NCBI GenBank assembly: GCA_018702955.1
Contig: JABJEK010000078.1
Location: forward strand, 1 to 64,000
From: Rhodospirillaceae bacterium
GTDB taxonomy: Bacteria; Pseudomonadota; Alphaproteobacteria; UBA6615
Length of the DNA stretch: 64,000 nucleotides
Reading direction: 5' to 3'
Shown: piece after piece, positions 45,883 through 53,413 of the stretch
Layout of the letters: every line of letters starts with the position of its first letter
How positions within the stretch are numbered: the first letter of the stretch is position 1
The notes under the pieces: model-generated
What the model was told of the DNA's origin: nothing
What the model saw: the letters and a program-made list of their open reading frames with translations, nothing else
Databases searched by the model: none
Translations under genes and position numbers: made by a program

Positions 45883-46011
45883 CGGATGCCTCCCGAATGT
45901 GCGTTGCGGCCCAAACCGTTGCACCGGCCATGCGCCGCGTCAATTCACGAAGCATTTCGTGCGCGCAGCGCGCAATTGCCTTCCCCCGCCCGGCTCGCTA
46001 TGTCCTGATCC

Positions 46012-47397
46012 ATGAGCAAAACAAATATAGCGCCGGTGCATGTGGTTGGTGGTGGTCTCGCGGGCAGCGAGGCAGCCTGGCAGCTGGCACGCGCCCAGGT
46101 GCCCGTTGTCCTGCATGAGATGCGCCCCGACCGAAGCACGGATGCCCATCAAACCGACCAGCTGGCGGAGCTGGTCTGCTCCAACTCATTCCGTTCCGAT
46201 GATGCCGAGGGTAACGCGGTCGGCATCCTCCACGCAGAGATGCGCATCATGGGCTCGCTCATCATTGCCGCGGCGGACGCGAACCGGGTCCCCGCAGGCA
46301 GCGCGCTGGCGGTGGATCGCGAAGCATTTGCGGCACAAGTCAGCACGGCGATTGCCGACCATCCGCTGATCGAGGTCTCGCGTGGCGAGGTCGCCGGTCT
46401 GCCACCGGCCGATTGGGACAATGTCATCGTCGCGACGGGTCCCCTCACCTCGCCGGATCTCGGCAAGGCGATCATCGAACTGACGGGCGAGGAAAATCTC
46501 GCCTTCTTCGATGCCATCGCGCCGATCATCCACACCGAGAGCATCGACATGTCAGTCGCCTGGTTCCAGTCGCGCTACGACAAGCCGGGCCCCGGCGGCA
46601 CGGGCAAGGACTACATCAATTGCCCCATGGACGAGGCCCAGTTCGAGGGTTTTATCGATGCGCTGCTGGAAGCCGACAAGGTCGATTTCCATGAGTGGGA
46701 AAAGAACACGCCGTATTTCGAGGGCTGCCTGCCGATCGAGGTGATGGCCTCGCGCGGGCGCGACACCCTGCGGTTCGGGCCCATGAAGCCGGTTGGGCTG
46801 ACCGATCCACGCACCGGCGGTCGGGCCCACGCGGTCGTGCAGTTGCGCCAGGACAACGCGCTCGGCACGCTTTTCAACATGGTCGGCTTCCAGACCAAGA
46901 TGCGCTACGGCCCCCAGCAGGAGATATTCAAGACCATCCCCGGGCTGGAGAATGCGGAGTTCGCGCGTCTTGGCGGTATTCACCGCAACACCTTCATGAA
47001 CTCGCCCCGTTTGCTTGATGGAAGCCTCCGCCTCAAGGCGCAAGAACGTCTTCGTTTCGCCGGCCAGGTCACAGGTGTCGAGGGATATGTGGAAAGCGCG
47101 GCCATGGGGCTGCTCGCCGGCAGGTTCGCCGCCGCCGAACGCCACGGTGAACCGCTCACGCCGCCACCCGATACGACCGCCCATGGTGCACTGCTGGCCC
47201 ATGTGACCGGCGGGGCGGACGATGAGACTTTCCAGCCGATGAATGTGAATTTCGGGCTGATCCCGCCGCTGGAAGAAGGTGCGCTGGCCGATATCAAGCG
47301 CAAGGAACGCAAGAAAGAACGCCGCCGGTTAATGTCGCGTCGCGCCCTGTCCGACATCGCAGTGTGGTTCAGCGACACGCCACTGGCGGCGGAATAG
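46012..47397 (+). CDS. trmFO: TrmFO, folate/FAD-dependent tRNA uracil-54 C5-methyltransferase
   Basis: The 461-residue enzyme makes ribothymidine at tRNA position 54 using methylenetetrahydrofolate and FADH2. It has the FAD-binding [11 protein letters not shown] (residues 13-23), [20 protein letters not shown] (a conserved Cys region), [24 protein letters not shown] with the second conserved cysteine, and [21 protein letters not shown]. Its length is slightly above the typical 440-450. It is followed after 3 bp by a methyltransferase gene. Confidence 0.95.
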   Translation: MSKTNIAPVHVVGGGLAGSEAAWQLARAQVPVVLHEMRPDRSTDAHQTDQLAELVCSNSFRSDDAEGNAVGILHAEMRIMGSLIIAAADANRVPAGSALAVDREAFAAQVSTAIADHPLIEVSRGEVAGLPPADWDNVIVATGPLTSPDLGKAIIELTGEENLAFFDAIAPIIHTESIDMSVAWFQSRYDKPGPGGTGKDYINCPMDEAQFEGFIDALLEADKVDFHEWEKNTPYFEGCLPIEVMASRGRDTLRFGPMKPVGLTDPRTGGRAHAVVQLRQDNALGTLFNMVGFQTKMRYGPQQEIFKTIPGLENAEFARLGGIHRNTFMNSPRLLDGSLRLKAQERLRFAGQVTGVEGYVESAAMGLLAGRFAAAERHGEPLTPPPDTTAHGALLAHVTGGADDETFQPMNVNFGLIPPLEEGALADIKRKERKKERRRLMSRRALSDIAVWFSDTPLAAE

Positions 47398-47400
47398 GAC

Positions 47401-48030
47401 ATGTCGAATCCCGGTGACAGTCCCGGATCCTTTTGGGATCAGCGATACGAAGGCGAAGATTATGTCTTCGGCCAGGAACCCAATGTGTGGATGGCCGCGA
47501 ACGCCGACCTCCTGAAACCGGGCATGACCGCTTTACTGCCGGGTGACGGCGAAGGACGGAACGGGGTGTGGCTCGCCGAACGCGGGCTCAACGTCACCAC
47601 CGTCGATGCTTCGTCTGTTGGTGTCGAGAAAGCACGCAGTCTGGCGGCGGCGCGCGGGGTAGAGCTCAACATCAAGATCGCCGATTTAAGGGAATGGGAT
47701 GCGCCGGAAGGCACGTTCGACGTGCTGGTATCGGCGTTCCTGCATGTCGGCCCTGACGACCGGGCGGCGGTGCATCGTAAGCTTGCCCAAATGCTCAAAC
47801 CCGGTGGCCTCTTGCTTCTGGAGGGCTTTACGACCGATCATCTGGGTTACGGTAAGGGTGGCCCGAAGGACACGCGCATGTTGTTTACCAAAGACAAGCT
47901 CCGTGGGGATTTCGAGGAACTCCTCGACATCGAGCATCTCGAAGTGCTGAAGACGGAGCTGCCCGCGAGCGAACGCCATGGCGGGCGGGCCGCCGTGATA
48001 CGTCTGCGGGCCCGGAGGAAGAGTGAATGA
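47401..48030 (+). CDS. Class I SAM-dependent methyltransferase (TehB-like)
   Basis: The 209-residue protein opens PGSFWDQRYEGEDYVFGQEPN, the W-(D/N)-x-R-Y-x5-Y-x-F-G-x-x-P-N signature of small TehB/thiopurine-type methyltransferases. Motif I reads ALLPGDGEGRNGVWLAERG, followed by VTTVDASSVGVEKA and FLHVGPDDR. It would act in the cytoplasm on a small molecule. It overlaps the next VOC gene by 4 bp and follows trmFO closely, so the set is probably cotranscribed. Confidence 0.85.
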   Translation: MSNPGDSPGSFWDQRYEGEDYVFGQEPNVWMAANADLLKPGMTALLPGDGEGRNGVWLAERGLNVTTVDASSVGVEKARSLAAARGVELNIKIADLREWDAPEGTFDVLVSAFLHVGPDDRAAVHRKLAQMLKPGGLLLLEGFTTDHLGYGKGGPKDTRMLFTKDKLRGDFEELLDIEHLEVLKTELPASERHGGRAAVIRLRARRKSE

Positions 48031-48458
48031 GCGTAAAAGCCCCGTTCACAATGCAGGGATTGGATCACGTGGTCATCCGCTGCACCGACCTGGCGGCGAT
48101 GAAGCGCTTCTACTGCGACGTGCTTGGCGGTACGATTCAGGAGGAAGACGCCGAGATCGGCCTCTACCAGGTGCGCGTGGGCGATCACATCATCGATCTG
48201 ATGCCCGTCGACGAACCGTCCGGGCGCAAGGGTGGTCCCGCACCGGGCAAGGACGGCCACAACATGGATCACTTCGCAATCCAGGTGGAACCCTATGACG
48301 ACGATGCGATCCGCGAATATCTGTCAGGCCACGACGTGAAGCTGGGTTCCACAATCATCCGCGGTGGCGCGGAGGGCGAAGGCCCGGGCATCCACATCAA
48401 GGATCCCGAGGGCAACACGGTAGAACTCAAGGGGCCGCCGGATCCGGCGTATAACTGA
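48027..48458 (+). CDS. VOC family protein, tandem copy 1
   Basis: The 143-residue single-module VOC protein has metal-ligand-type residues in LDHVVIRCTDL (His), NMDHFAIQV (His) and DPEGNTVELKG (Glu), with RFYCDVLGG typical of the first helix. The intact His-His-Glu set suggests a metal-dependent lyase, isomerase or dioxygenase. Its ATG overlaps the methyltransferase stop. It is closely similar to the following gene. Confidence 0.87.
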   Translation: MSVKAPFTMQGLDHVVIRCTDLAAMKRFYCDVLGGTIQEEDAEIGLYQVRVGDHIIDLMPVDEPSGRKGGPAPGKDGHNMDHFAIQVEPYDDDAIREYLSGHDVKLGSTIIRGGAEGEGPGIHIKDPEGNTVELKGPPDPAYN

Positions 48459-48460
48459 TC

Positions 48461-48889
48461 ATGGGAAACGCCACGCCGCCGTTCGAAATGGAAGGTCTGG
48501 ACCATCTGGTCATCCGCTGCGTCGATCTGGATGCCATGACCCATTTCTACTGCGACCTGCTCGGCTGCACGATTGACCGCCACAACAAGGAAGTCGACCT
48601 GCTGCAGCTTCGCGCAGGGCGCCAGCTGATTGATCTGATCACCGTGGATGGTGTGCTGGGTCGCAAGGGTGGTGCCGCGCCGGGTGTGGAAGGCCGAAAC
48701 CTGGATCACTTCGCTATCCGCATCGACCGTTTCGACGACGAGGCGCTGCACGCGTATATCGCGGAGAATAATATCGAGATTGTTGAGGAAGGCCCGCGCT
48801 ACGGCGCCGACGGCACGGGCCCCAGCGTTTACCTGAGAGACCCCGAGGGCAATGTTGTCGAGCTCAAGGGCCCGCCTGACCCGGCCTAA
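48461..48889 (+). CDS. VOC family protein, tandem copy 2
   Basis: The 142-residue paralogue of the preceding gene starts 2 bp after its stop. It keeps LDHLVIRCVDLDAM (His), NLDHFAIRI (His) and DPEGNVVELKG (Glu), and shares the GRKGG(P/A)APG insertion. Small VOC enzymes often work as homodimers; two coupled paralogues could form a heterodimer or handle different substrates. Its stop overlaps the stop of the convergent IclR gene. Confidence 0.87.
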   Translation: MGNATPPFEMEGLDHLVIRCVDLDAMTHFYCDLLGCTIDRHNKEVDLLQLRAGRQLIDLITVDGVLGRKGGAAPGVEGRNLDHFAIRIDRFDDEALHAYIAENNIEIVEEGPRYGADGTGPSVYLRDPEGNVVELKGPPDPA

Positions 48890-49656
48890 GCTCTACGCCC
48901 GAAAACACGAAACTCGTACAACTCGTTGATCGCCGCATTCATGTTGGCAATTCTGTTTCGGAATTTAGCGGTCCTTTCGTTCGGGACCTTCCCGATCGTA
49001 GCCAGGGCCAGAATCGGCCGCTCGAAACTGCTGATCACAGGTACAGAAATCGCCTCGATATCTTCGCGCATCTCTCCACGTTCAATGGCGTAGCCGGACG
49101 CGGATATCGCGCCAAGTTCTTGCCGCAGCCTGTCATACGCATTCAATGTTTTGCTGGTGTAGCGCCGCGGCGGATGCGTCGCAAAGTAAGCTGCCACCTC
49201 CTCTTCCGGCCGCGTCGCCAGAAGCATTTTCCCTGCTGCGACTGCATGTGCATCGATACGCATTCGCGCCGAGACCGGCGCCTTCGTGTTCACTTCTGGT
49301 GACGCGACATCACAGATCAGGAGTTGCGGCCCCTCTAAAGCCCCGAGATAGCTCGGCAGGCCAGTGTCTTGCGCCAGCTTGCGCAGAAACGGCTGGGCAT
49401 CCCGCACGATCGCGTCGACGGCATGGCTCGTCTGCCCGAGCCTGTAGGCATTGAACCCAAGACTGTAGGTGCCGTCTTGCGGATTTTTGAGAATGAAGCC
49501 CAAGTCCTGCAGAACCGCCATCAGCCGAAAGCACGTCGATCGTGCCAGATCAACACGCGCGGCGACCGCGGTCAGGGTCATTGGTTCTTCGGCATCGCCC
49601 AGGGTGTTCAGGATCGACATGCCGCGCTCGAGAGATGTGTTCGTGTACTGCGCCAT
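48886..49656 (-). CDS. IclR family transcriptional regulator
   Basis: The 256-residue regulator has an N-terminal winged helix (SLERGMSILNTLGDAEEPMTLTAVAARVDLARSTCFRLMAVLQDLGFI, residues 8-57). The IclR effector domain follows (FLRKLAQDTGLPSYLGALEG, HAVAAGKMLLA, SASGYAIERGEMREDIEAISVPVI). Divergent from a cupin gene, it most likely binds the perfect palindrome between them and controls that gene and itself. The effector would be a small organic acid, as for most IclR members. Confidence 0.92.
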   Translation of the reverse strand: MAQYTNTSLERGMSILNTLGDAEEPMTLTAVAARVDLARSTCFRLMAVLQDLGFILKNPQDGTYSLGFNAYRLGQTSHAVDAIVRDAQPFLRKLAQDTGLPSYLGALEGPQLLICDVASPEVNTKAPVSARMRIDAHAVAAGKMLLATRPEEEVAAYFATHPPRRYTSKTLNAYDRLRQELGAISASGYAIERGEMREDIEAISVPVISSFERPILALATIGKVPNERTAKFRNRIANMNAAINELYEFRVFGRRA

Positions 49657-49680
49657 GGGTTGATCCTAAGGATCGATACC

Positions 49681-49699
49681 GTTTCCACATAGTGGAAAC
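49681..49699. promoter_or_regulatory. 19-bp perfect palindrome, likely IclR operator
   Basis: GTTTCCAC-ATA-GTGGAAAC lies in the 131-bp gap between the divergent IclR gene and the cupin gene, 25 bp upstream of the IclR start. IclR proteins typically bind palindromes with TTCCA/TGGAA half-sites, which this matches. Confidence 0.8.
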
Positions 49700-49787
49700 A
49701 TCACTGAATGCAATTGGCCAGCCACCTGCGCTTGCGAAATTCTCCGCGACGTAGAAACAACCGAACAGACGCGAGACGGAGATCAAC

Positions 49788-50381
49788 ATGAAGACGGTGA
49801 ATTTTACGTTCGAAGAAATGAATGCCCGGGTGGCGCGCTTCCGCGACCTGCGCGCCCAAAGCGACAGCCACGATTGCAGCGGTAGTATCCCAAAGGAGGT
49901 CTATGAGGCGATGACCGCCAAGACTTTGTATCTGCTGATGTCACCTGAGCAACAGGGCGGGCCAATGGCTCAGGCGCCCGTAGTCACGACGCAAGACAAA
50001 ATGAGCGTGATCATCGCCGAATGCCCTCCGGGTAACGGCCCCATTCTTCATTCACACAAGATCACCCGCGAGACGTTCCTGTGCCTCGACGGGCAATTCA
50101 AAATTCAATGGGGCGACGAAGGTGAGAATGAGTTGGTCCTCGACCCCTATGATCTCGTGGCAGTGCCCCCGCGCGTCGTGCGCCGGTTCGAAAATGTGAG
50201 TGACAAGACCGCGCGCCTGCTCGTGATCGTGAATGGAGATTCCGAGGAGGATTTCAACGATATCGAACAGCCGCAGATCGTTGCCGATGAGCTCGGTGCT
50301 GAATTCGGCAAGGACGCCGTGGATAAGCTGTTGGCCCTGGGGTTTAGCTTCAATGCCGGGATCGACGACCCCTTGAAGTGA
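49788..50381 (+). CDS. Cupin domain protein
   Basis: The 197-residue protein has one cupin core: PGNGPILHSHKITRETFLCLDGQFKIQWGD (motif 1, with His-x-His and Glu) and LDPYDLVAVPPRVVRRFENV (motif 2, with Arg at the usual histidine position). The first half of the metal site is thus present and the second altered. N- and C-terminal helical extensions flank it. The gene is divergent from the IclR regulator and is its likely target. The substrate is unknown. Confidence 0.82.
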   Translation: MKTVNFTFEEMNARVARFRDLRAQSDSHDCSGSIPKEVYEAMTAKTLYLLMSPEQQGGPMAQAPVVTTQDKMSVIIAECPPGNGPILHSHKITRETFLCLDGQFKIQWGDEGENELVLDPYDLVAVPPRVVRRFENVSDKTARLLVIVNGDSEEDFNDIEQPQIVADELGAEFGKDAVDKLLALGFSFNAGIDDPLK

Positions 50382-50390
50382 CTGCGTGAA

Positions 50391-51233
50391 CTAGTAACGC
50401 CCGCGCCATGCGGTCCAGGCCAGACGAAGCACCGGCGCGGCATGTGCCGGGGGAATGGCGAATGGGTCGTGACCGGCTTTGCGAATGGCCGCGATATGTC
50501 GGTCCGCAAGGCTCGCCAGCAAGAGCCCGCGGCGCGCTGGCTTCGGTATTTGGGGAGAAACCGACCGCGCGTCGGCCAGAAAACGCGCCGCCCGCTCCAC
50601 CATATGTTCGATCGCGCGGTTCAACCCTGGCGACGGTTTGAGATCGAACAGCCTGCGCCGCTCCACCTCATATTCACTCAGCAAGGCCTCCGGAATGTAA
50701 ATGCGCTGTGTCTGGGCGTGAAACCCGACCGCGCGCGCGAGCCCGATGATCGCCCACGCCGTACCCACATGCTGTGCCGCGTTGATTGCGGTCGCATCGA
50801 AACTATCAAGAGTTTGCATCACAAGCGCAGACAGCCCCCCCGATGTCTCCACTGCGTAGCTTTCGAGTGCCTCGATATCGCTGGGCGGTCCGTCGTCGAG
50901 ATCCGCCTCGCGGGCATCGATCAAGGCCTCCAGACGATCGCGGGACAGATCATGCCGACGGATGGCGCCGCCCAACGCGTCCACGACCGGATGCTCGCGC
51001 GGGGTGCCCTCGAACAGGCCCTCGATCGTCTCGCGCCACCATTGCAGGCGTATCTGGCCCAGCAAGGGTTCGCTGACGATTTCGCGGGTACGCGCGATCT
51101 CCAGGTTGAAAGCGTAGAGCGCCATGGCCGCATTGCGCCGGTCGGCGGGCAGAAACAGCGTCGTCAGGTACCGGTCATGGTCGTGCCGGCGCACCTCTTT
51201 CAGACAATATTGCTCGCTCGTCGTGAGGCTCAT
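50391..51233 (-). CDS. Squalene/phytoene synthase-family protein (NDUFAF6-like)
   Basis: The 280-residue protein has the trans-isoprenyl synthase fold signature (YCLKEVRRHDHDRYLTTLFLPADRRNAAMALYAFNLEIARTREIV). It lacks both aspartate-rich motifs needed for prenyl diphosphate chemistry; the corresponding places read IARTREIVSE and IIGLARAVGFH. Loss of these motifs is the hallmark of the NDUFAF6 branch, a mitochondrial complex I assembly factor. The linked Mth938/NDUFAF3-like gene at 52 kb supports a respiratory assembly role; this is inference. The ATG at 51233 follows GTGAGGG. Confidence 0.8.
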   Translation of the reverse strand: MSLTTSEQYCLKEVRRHDHDRYLTTLFLPADRRNAAMALYAFNLEIARTREIVSEPLLGQIRLQWWRETIEGLFEGTPREHPVVDALGGAIRRHDLSRDRLEALIDAREADLDDGPPSDIEALESYAVETSGGLSALVMQTLDSFDATAINAAQHVGTAWAIIGLARAVGFHAQTQRIYIPEALLSEYEVERRRLFDLKPSPGLNRAIEHMVERAARFLADARSVSPQIPKPARRGLLLASLADRHIAAIRKAGHDPFAIPPAHAAPVLRLAWTAWRGRY

Positions 51234-51334
51234 GGGCACCCTCACCCGCGCTGATCGGGTGTTTCGTGTCTCGCGTAGGATCGACGCGATGAATTTGCTA
51301 TAGTCCGATTCGGGTTCTTGCAGAGGGGGATACT

Positions 51335-51430
51335 ATGAAAAACCCATTGGAATCACTGCATATGACTGTCGTGCTGGGGGTCGTCGTGACCGTCATCATG
51401 GTGCTCGTTGCGCAAGCAATAGCCACTTAG
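51335..51430 (+). CDS. 31-residue single-span membrane peptide
   Basis: The ORF encodes MKNPLESLHMTVVLG followed by a strongly hydrophobic stretch of Val, Ile, Leu and Met ending AQAIAT. A strong GAGGGGGA ribosome site lies 5 bases before the ATG. It ends 21 bp before the next gene, a membrane protein, suggesting cotranscription and perhaps a subunit role. It is below the size most gene callers accept. No family is recognised. Confidence 0.6.
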   Translation: MKNPLESLHMTVVLGVVVTVIMVLVAQAIAT

Positions 51431-51451
51431 GCGCGGAAGGGAGATAGAAAA

Positions 51452-51958
51452 ATGGAATTTGATCCTTTCCTGTTACATCTGATTCGTGTGCTGCACGTCA
51501 TTAGCGGCGTCATGTGGATTGGACTTCTTTGGTACCTGAACTTTGTCCAGGTGCCGACAATGCCGAAAATTCCCGACGAAATGAAACCGGCCATCGGTAA
51601 GCATATTGCGCCCGCGGTTCTGTTTTGGTTTCGCTGGGGTGCGGCATCGACAGTTCTGTTTGGCCTGCTCCTCGCATGGACGCAGGGGCAGCTGGGCAAC
51701 TGGCTCGCTATCGGTCTGACCGACGGTGGTCTCGATAGCGCAATGATCGGAATTGCGATGTGGTTCGGCCTCATCATGGCCTTCAATGTCTGGTTCGTGA
51801 TCTGGCCAAATCAGAAGATCGCACTGGGCATTGTGGGCGCACCGGCCGAGGCCAAGCCGAAGTCGGCGCGGCGCGCGATGCTGTTCTCACGCACAAACAC
51901 CCTGCTTTCGATCCCCATGCTCTATGGCATGGTAGCGGCGCAAAACATGCCGTTCTGA
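51452..51958 (+). CDS. Urate oxidase N-terminal-like (PuuD-type) membrane protein
   Basis: The 168-residue protein has four hydrophobic spans. It matches the Urate_ox_N membrane domain: LIRVLHVISGVMWIGLLWYLNFVQVPTMPKIP, with the conserved H-V-x3-V-x-W-I-G and N-F-V-Q motifs, and MAFNVWFVIWPNQKIALG. In PuuD this domain is joined to a cytochrome c; no cytochrome is fused here. It may be a stand-alone redox or assembly membrane protein. It follows a 31-residue membrane peptide and ends at a strong terminator. Confidence 0.82.
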   Translation: MEFDPFLLHLIRVLHVISGVMWIGLLWYLNFVQVPTMPKIPDEMKPAIGKHIAPAVLFWFRWGAASTVLFGLLLAWTQGQLGNWLAIGLTDGGLDSAMIGIAMWFGLIMAFNVWFVIWPNQKIALGIVGAPAEAKPKSARRAMLFSRTNTLLSIPMLYGMVAAQNMPF

Positions 51959-51981
51959 TCACCTGAAAGCAGTGAATGTTT

Positions 51982-52007
51982 ACGGGGCCCTTCGGGGCCC
52001 CGTTTTC
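51982..52007 (+). terminator. Rho-independent terminator after the Urate_ox_N gene
   Basis: The stem ACGGGGCCC-TTC-GGGGCCCCGT is followed by TTTT on the plus strand, 24 bp after the stop. Confidence 0.9.
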
Positions 52008-52034
52008 GTTTGGGCGGCTGGCGACGGGAGGTGA

Positions 52035-52424
52035 TTACGGCAGCACGATCAGCGCCGCGGCAACCCGGCGATCTTCGGACAACAGCAGGTTGAATGTCCG
52101 CGCGGCGGCCCCGGTGTCCATGGGCTCGATGACGATCCCCGCGGCACGCAATGGCGCGCGCAAAGCCTGGTTCACGAGCTGCATACGCGTCCCACAGCCG
52201 AGCAAGAGCAATTCGATGCCCATCGAGGCTTGGGATTCGGCGAGTACCGGTGCCAATGCGGTGTCATCGATATCTGCAAAGTCGGCGACTGGCCAACTGA
52301 CGGTCCGTTCGGGGAACACCAGAACGGAACTCTGGTAGGACAGTCCCGAGATTTGAAACTTGCCGGCGCCGTAACGTTCGACGACCTGATAAACGCTGGC
52401 GGTTGGTGTCGGGTCGGCCGGCAT
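52035..52424 (-). CDS. Mth938-like domain protein (NDUFAF3 family)
   Basis: The 129-residue protein has the Mth938/DUF498 pattern: VVERYGAGKFQISGLSYQSSVLVFPERTVSW, ELLLLGCGTRMQLVNQALRAPLRAAGIVIEPMDTGAAARTFNLLLSEDRRVAAALI. The mitochondrial homologue NDUFAF3 is a complex I assembly factor. Its linkage to secDF is a known conserved arrangement in alphaproteobacteria. The ATG at 52424 lies 2 bp after the end of secF; a longer frame inside secF is rejected. Confidence 0.87.
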   Translation of the reverse strand: MPADPTPTASVYQVVERYGAGKFQISGLSYQSSVLVFPERTVSWPVADFADIDDTALAPVLAESQASMGIELLLLGCGTRMQLVNQALRAPLRAAGIVIEPMDTGAAARTFNLLLSEDRRVAAALIVLP

Positions 52425-52425
52425 A

Positions 52426-53403
52426 CTACTTGTCTGACGTGGTGTCCGGCATGTCTTGCGCGGATGCGTCCGGCGCTGTCTCTTCACTGTCATCAGCGCC
52501 TGCCGACAAGCTTTCACGGCTCAAGTTGAGGGCGAGCAGAACCGGCACGGCGATGAACACCGACGAATAGGTGCCGATAATCACGCCCCAGATCATCGCG
52601 TAGGCAAAGTCGCGGATAATCGAGCCACCGAATATGGCCAGCGCGATCAGGGCGATCAATGTGGTGACACTTGTCATGAAGGTACGCGACAGGGTCCGGT
52701 TGACCGCCAGATTGAGCACTGCCGGCATATCCAGCTTCTTGTAGCGGCGCAGTTCTTCGCGCACCCGGTCATAGATCACGACGGTATCGTTGATCGAATA
52801 ACCGGCGATAGTCAGGATCGCGGCCACAGTCGCCAGGTTGAACTCGAGCTGCGTGAATGCGAACAAGCCGATTGTGGTGAGCACGTCATGGGTCAGTGCA
52901 ATCACGGCCCCGACCCCGAATTGCCATTCGAAGCGGAACCAGATGTAGATCAGGATCGCACCGATCGCGAGGACGACGGCCCAGATGGCCGAACTGATCA
53001 GCTCGGCACCGACCGTGGGCCCGACAAACTCCGTGCGACGGTACTCCGAGACCTGGTCACCGAGCGCTTCCTTGAGAACGTTGATTGCCTGAACCTGCTC
53101 GGCTTCGGCACCGTCCTGTTGCTGAATGCGAATCAGAACATCGTCGGGTGCACCAAATTCCTGAACCTGCACCTCACCCAGCCCAAGATCGCCGACCGTG
53201 GCACGTAATTCCGCGACATTCGCCGGCCCTTCGGTTTTGATCTCGACCAGGATTCCACCACGGAAATCGATGCCGAAATTCAGGCCCTGGGTCAAAAACG
53301 CACCGATCGACAGGATGATCAGCAGTGCCGATAACGGGTAAGCCAGCCTGCGTCGGCTGACGAAGTCGAACTTGGTGTTCGCGGGAACAATGCTTAGGCG
53401 CAC
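52426..53403 (-). CDS. secF: Protein translocase subunit SecF
   Basis: The 325-residue membrane protein couples the proton motive force to late steps of Sec export. It has the N-terminal span, the periplasmic P4 domain with GIDFRGGILVEIKTEG, and the six-span core with ILTIAGYSINDTVVIYDRVREE (the conserved export/RND motif). The C-terminal tail is Asp/Ser-rich. The start is a GTG, 10 bp after secD. Confidence 0.96.
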   Translation of the reverse strand: MRLSIVPANTKFDFVSRRRLAYPLSALLIILSIGAFLTQGLNFGIDFRGGILVEIKTEGPANVAELRATVGDLGLGEVQVQEFGAPDDVLIRIQQQDGAEAEQVQAINVLKEALGDQVSEYRRTEFVGPTVGAELISSAIWAVVLAIGAILIYIWFRFEWQFGVGAVIALTHDVLTTIGLFAFTQLEFNLATVAAILTIAGYSINDTVVIYDRVREELRRYKKLDMPAVLNLAVNRTLSRTFMTSVTTLIALIALAIFGGSIIRDFAYAMIWGVIIGTYSSVFIAVPVLLALNLSRESLSAGADDSEETAPDASAQDMPDTTSDK

Positions 53404-53413
53404 GATGTTTCCC

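Noticed and set aside
50391..51233. Carotenoid or hopanoid biosynthesis enzyme
   Set aside because: Both Asp-rich catalytic motifs are absent and no crt or hpn genes are adjacent.
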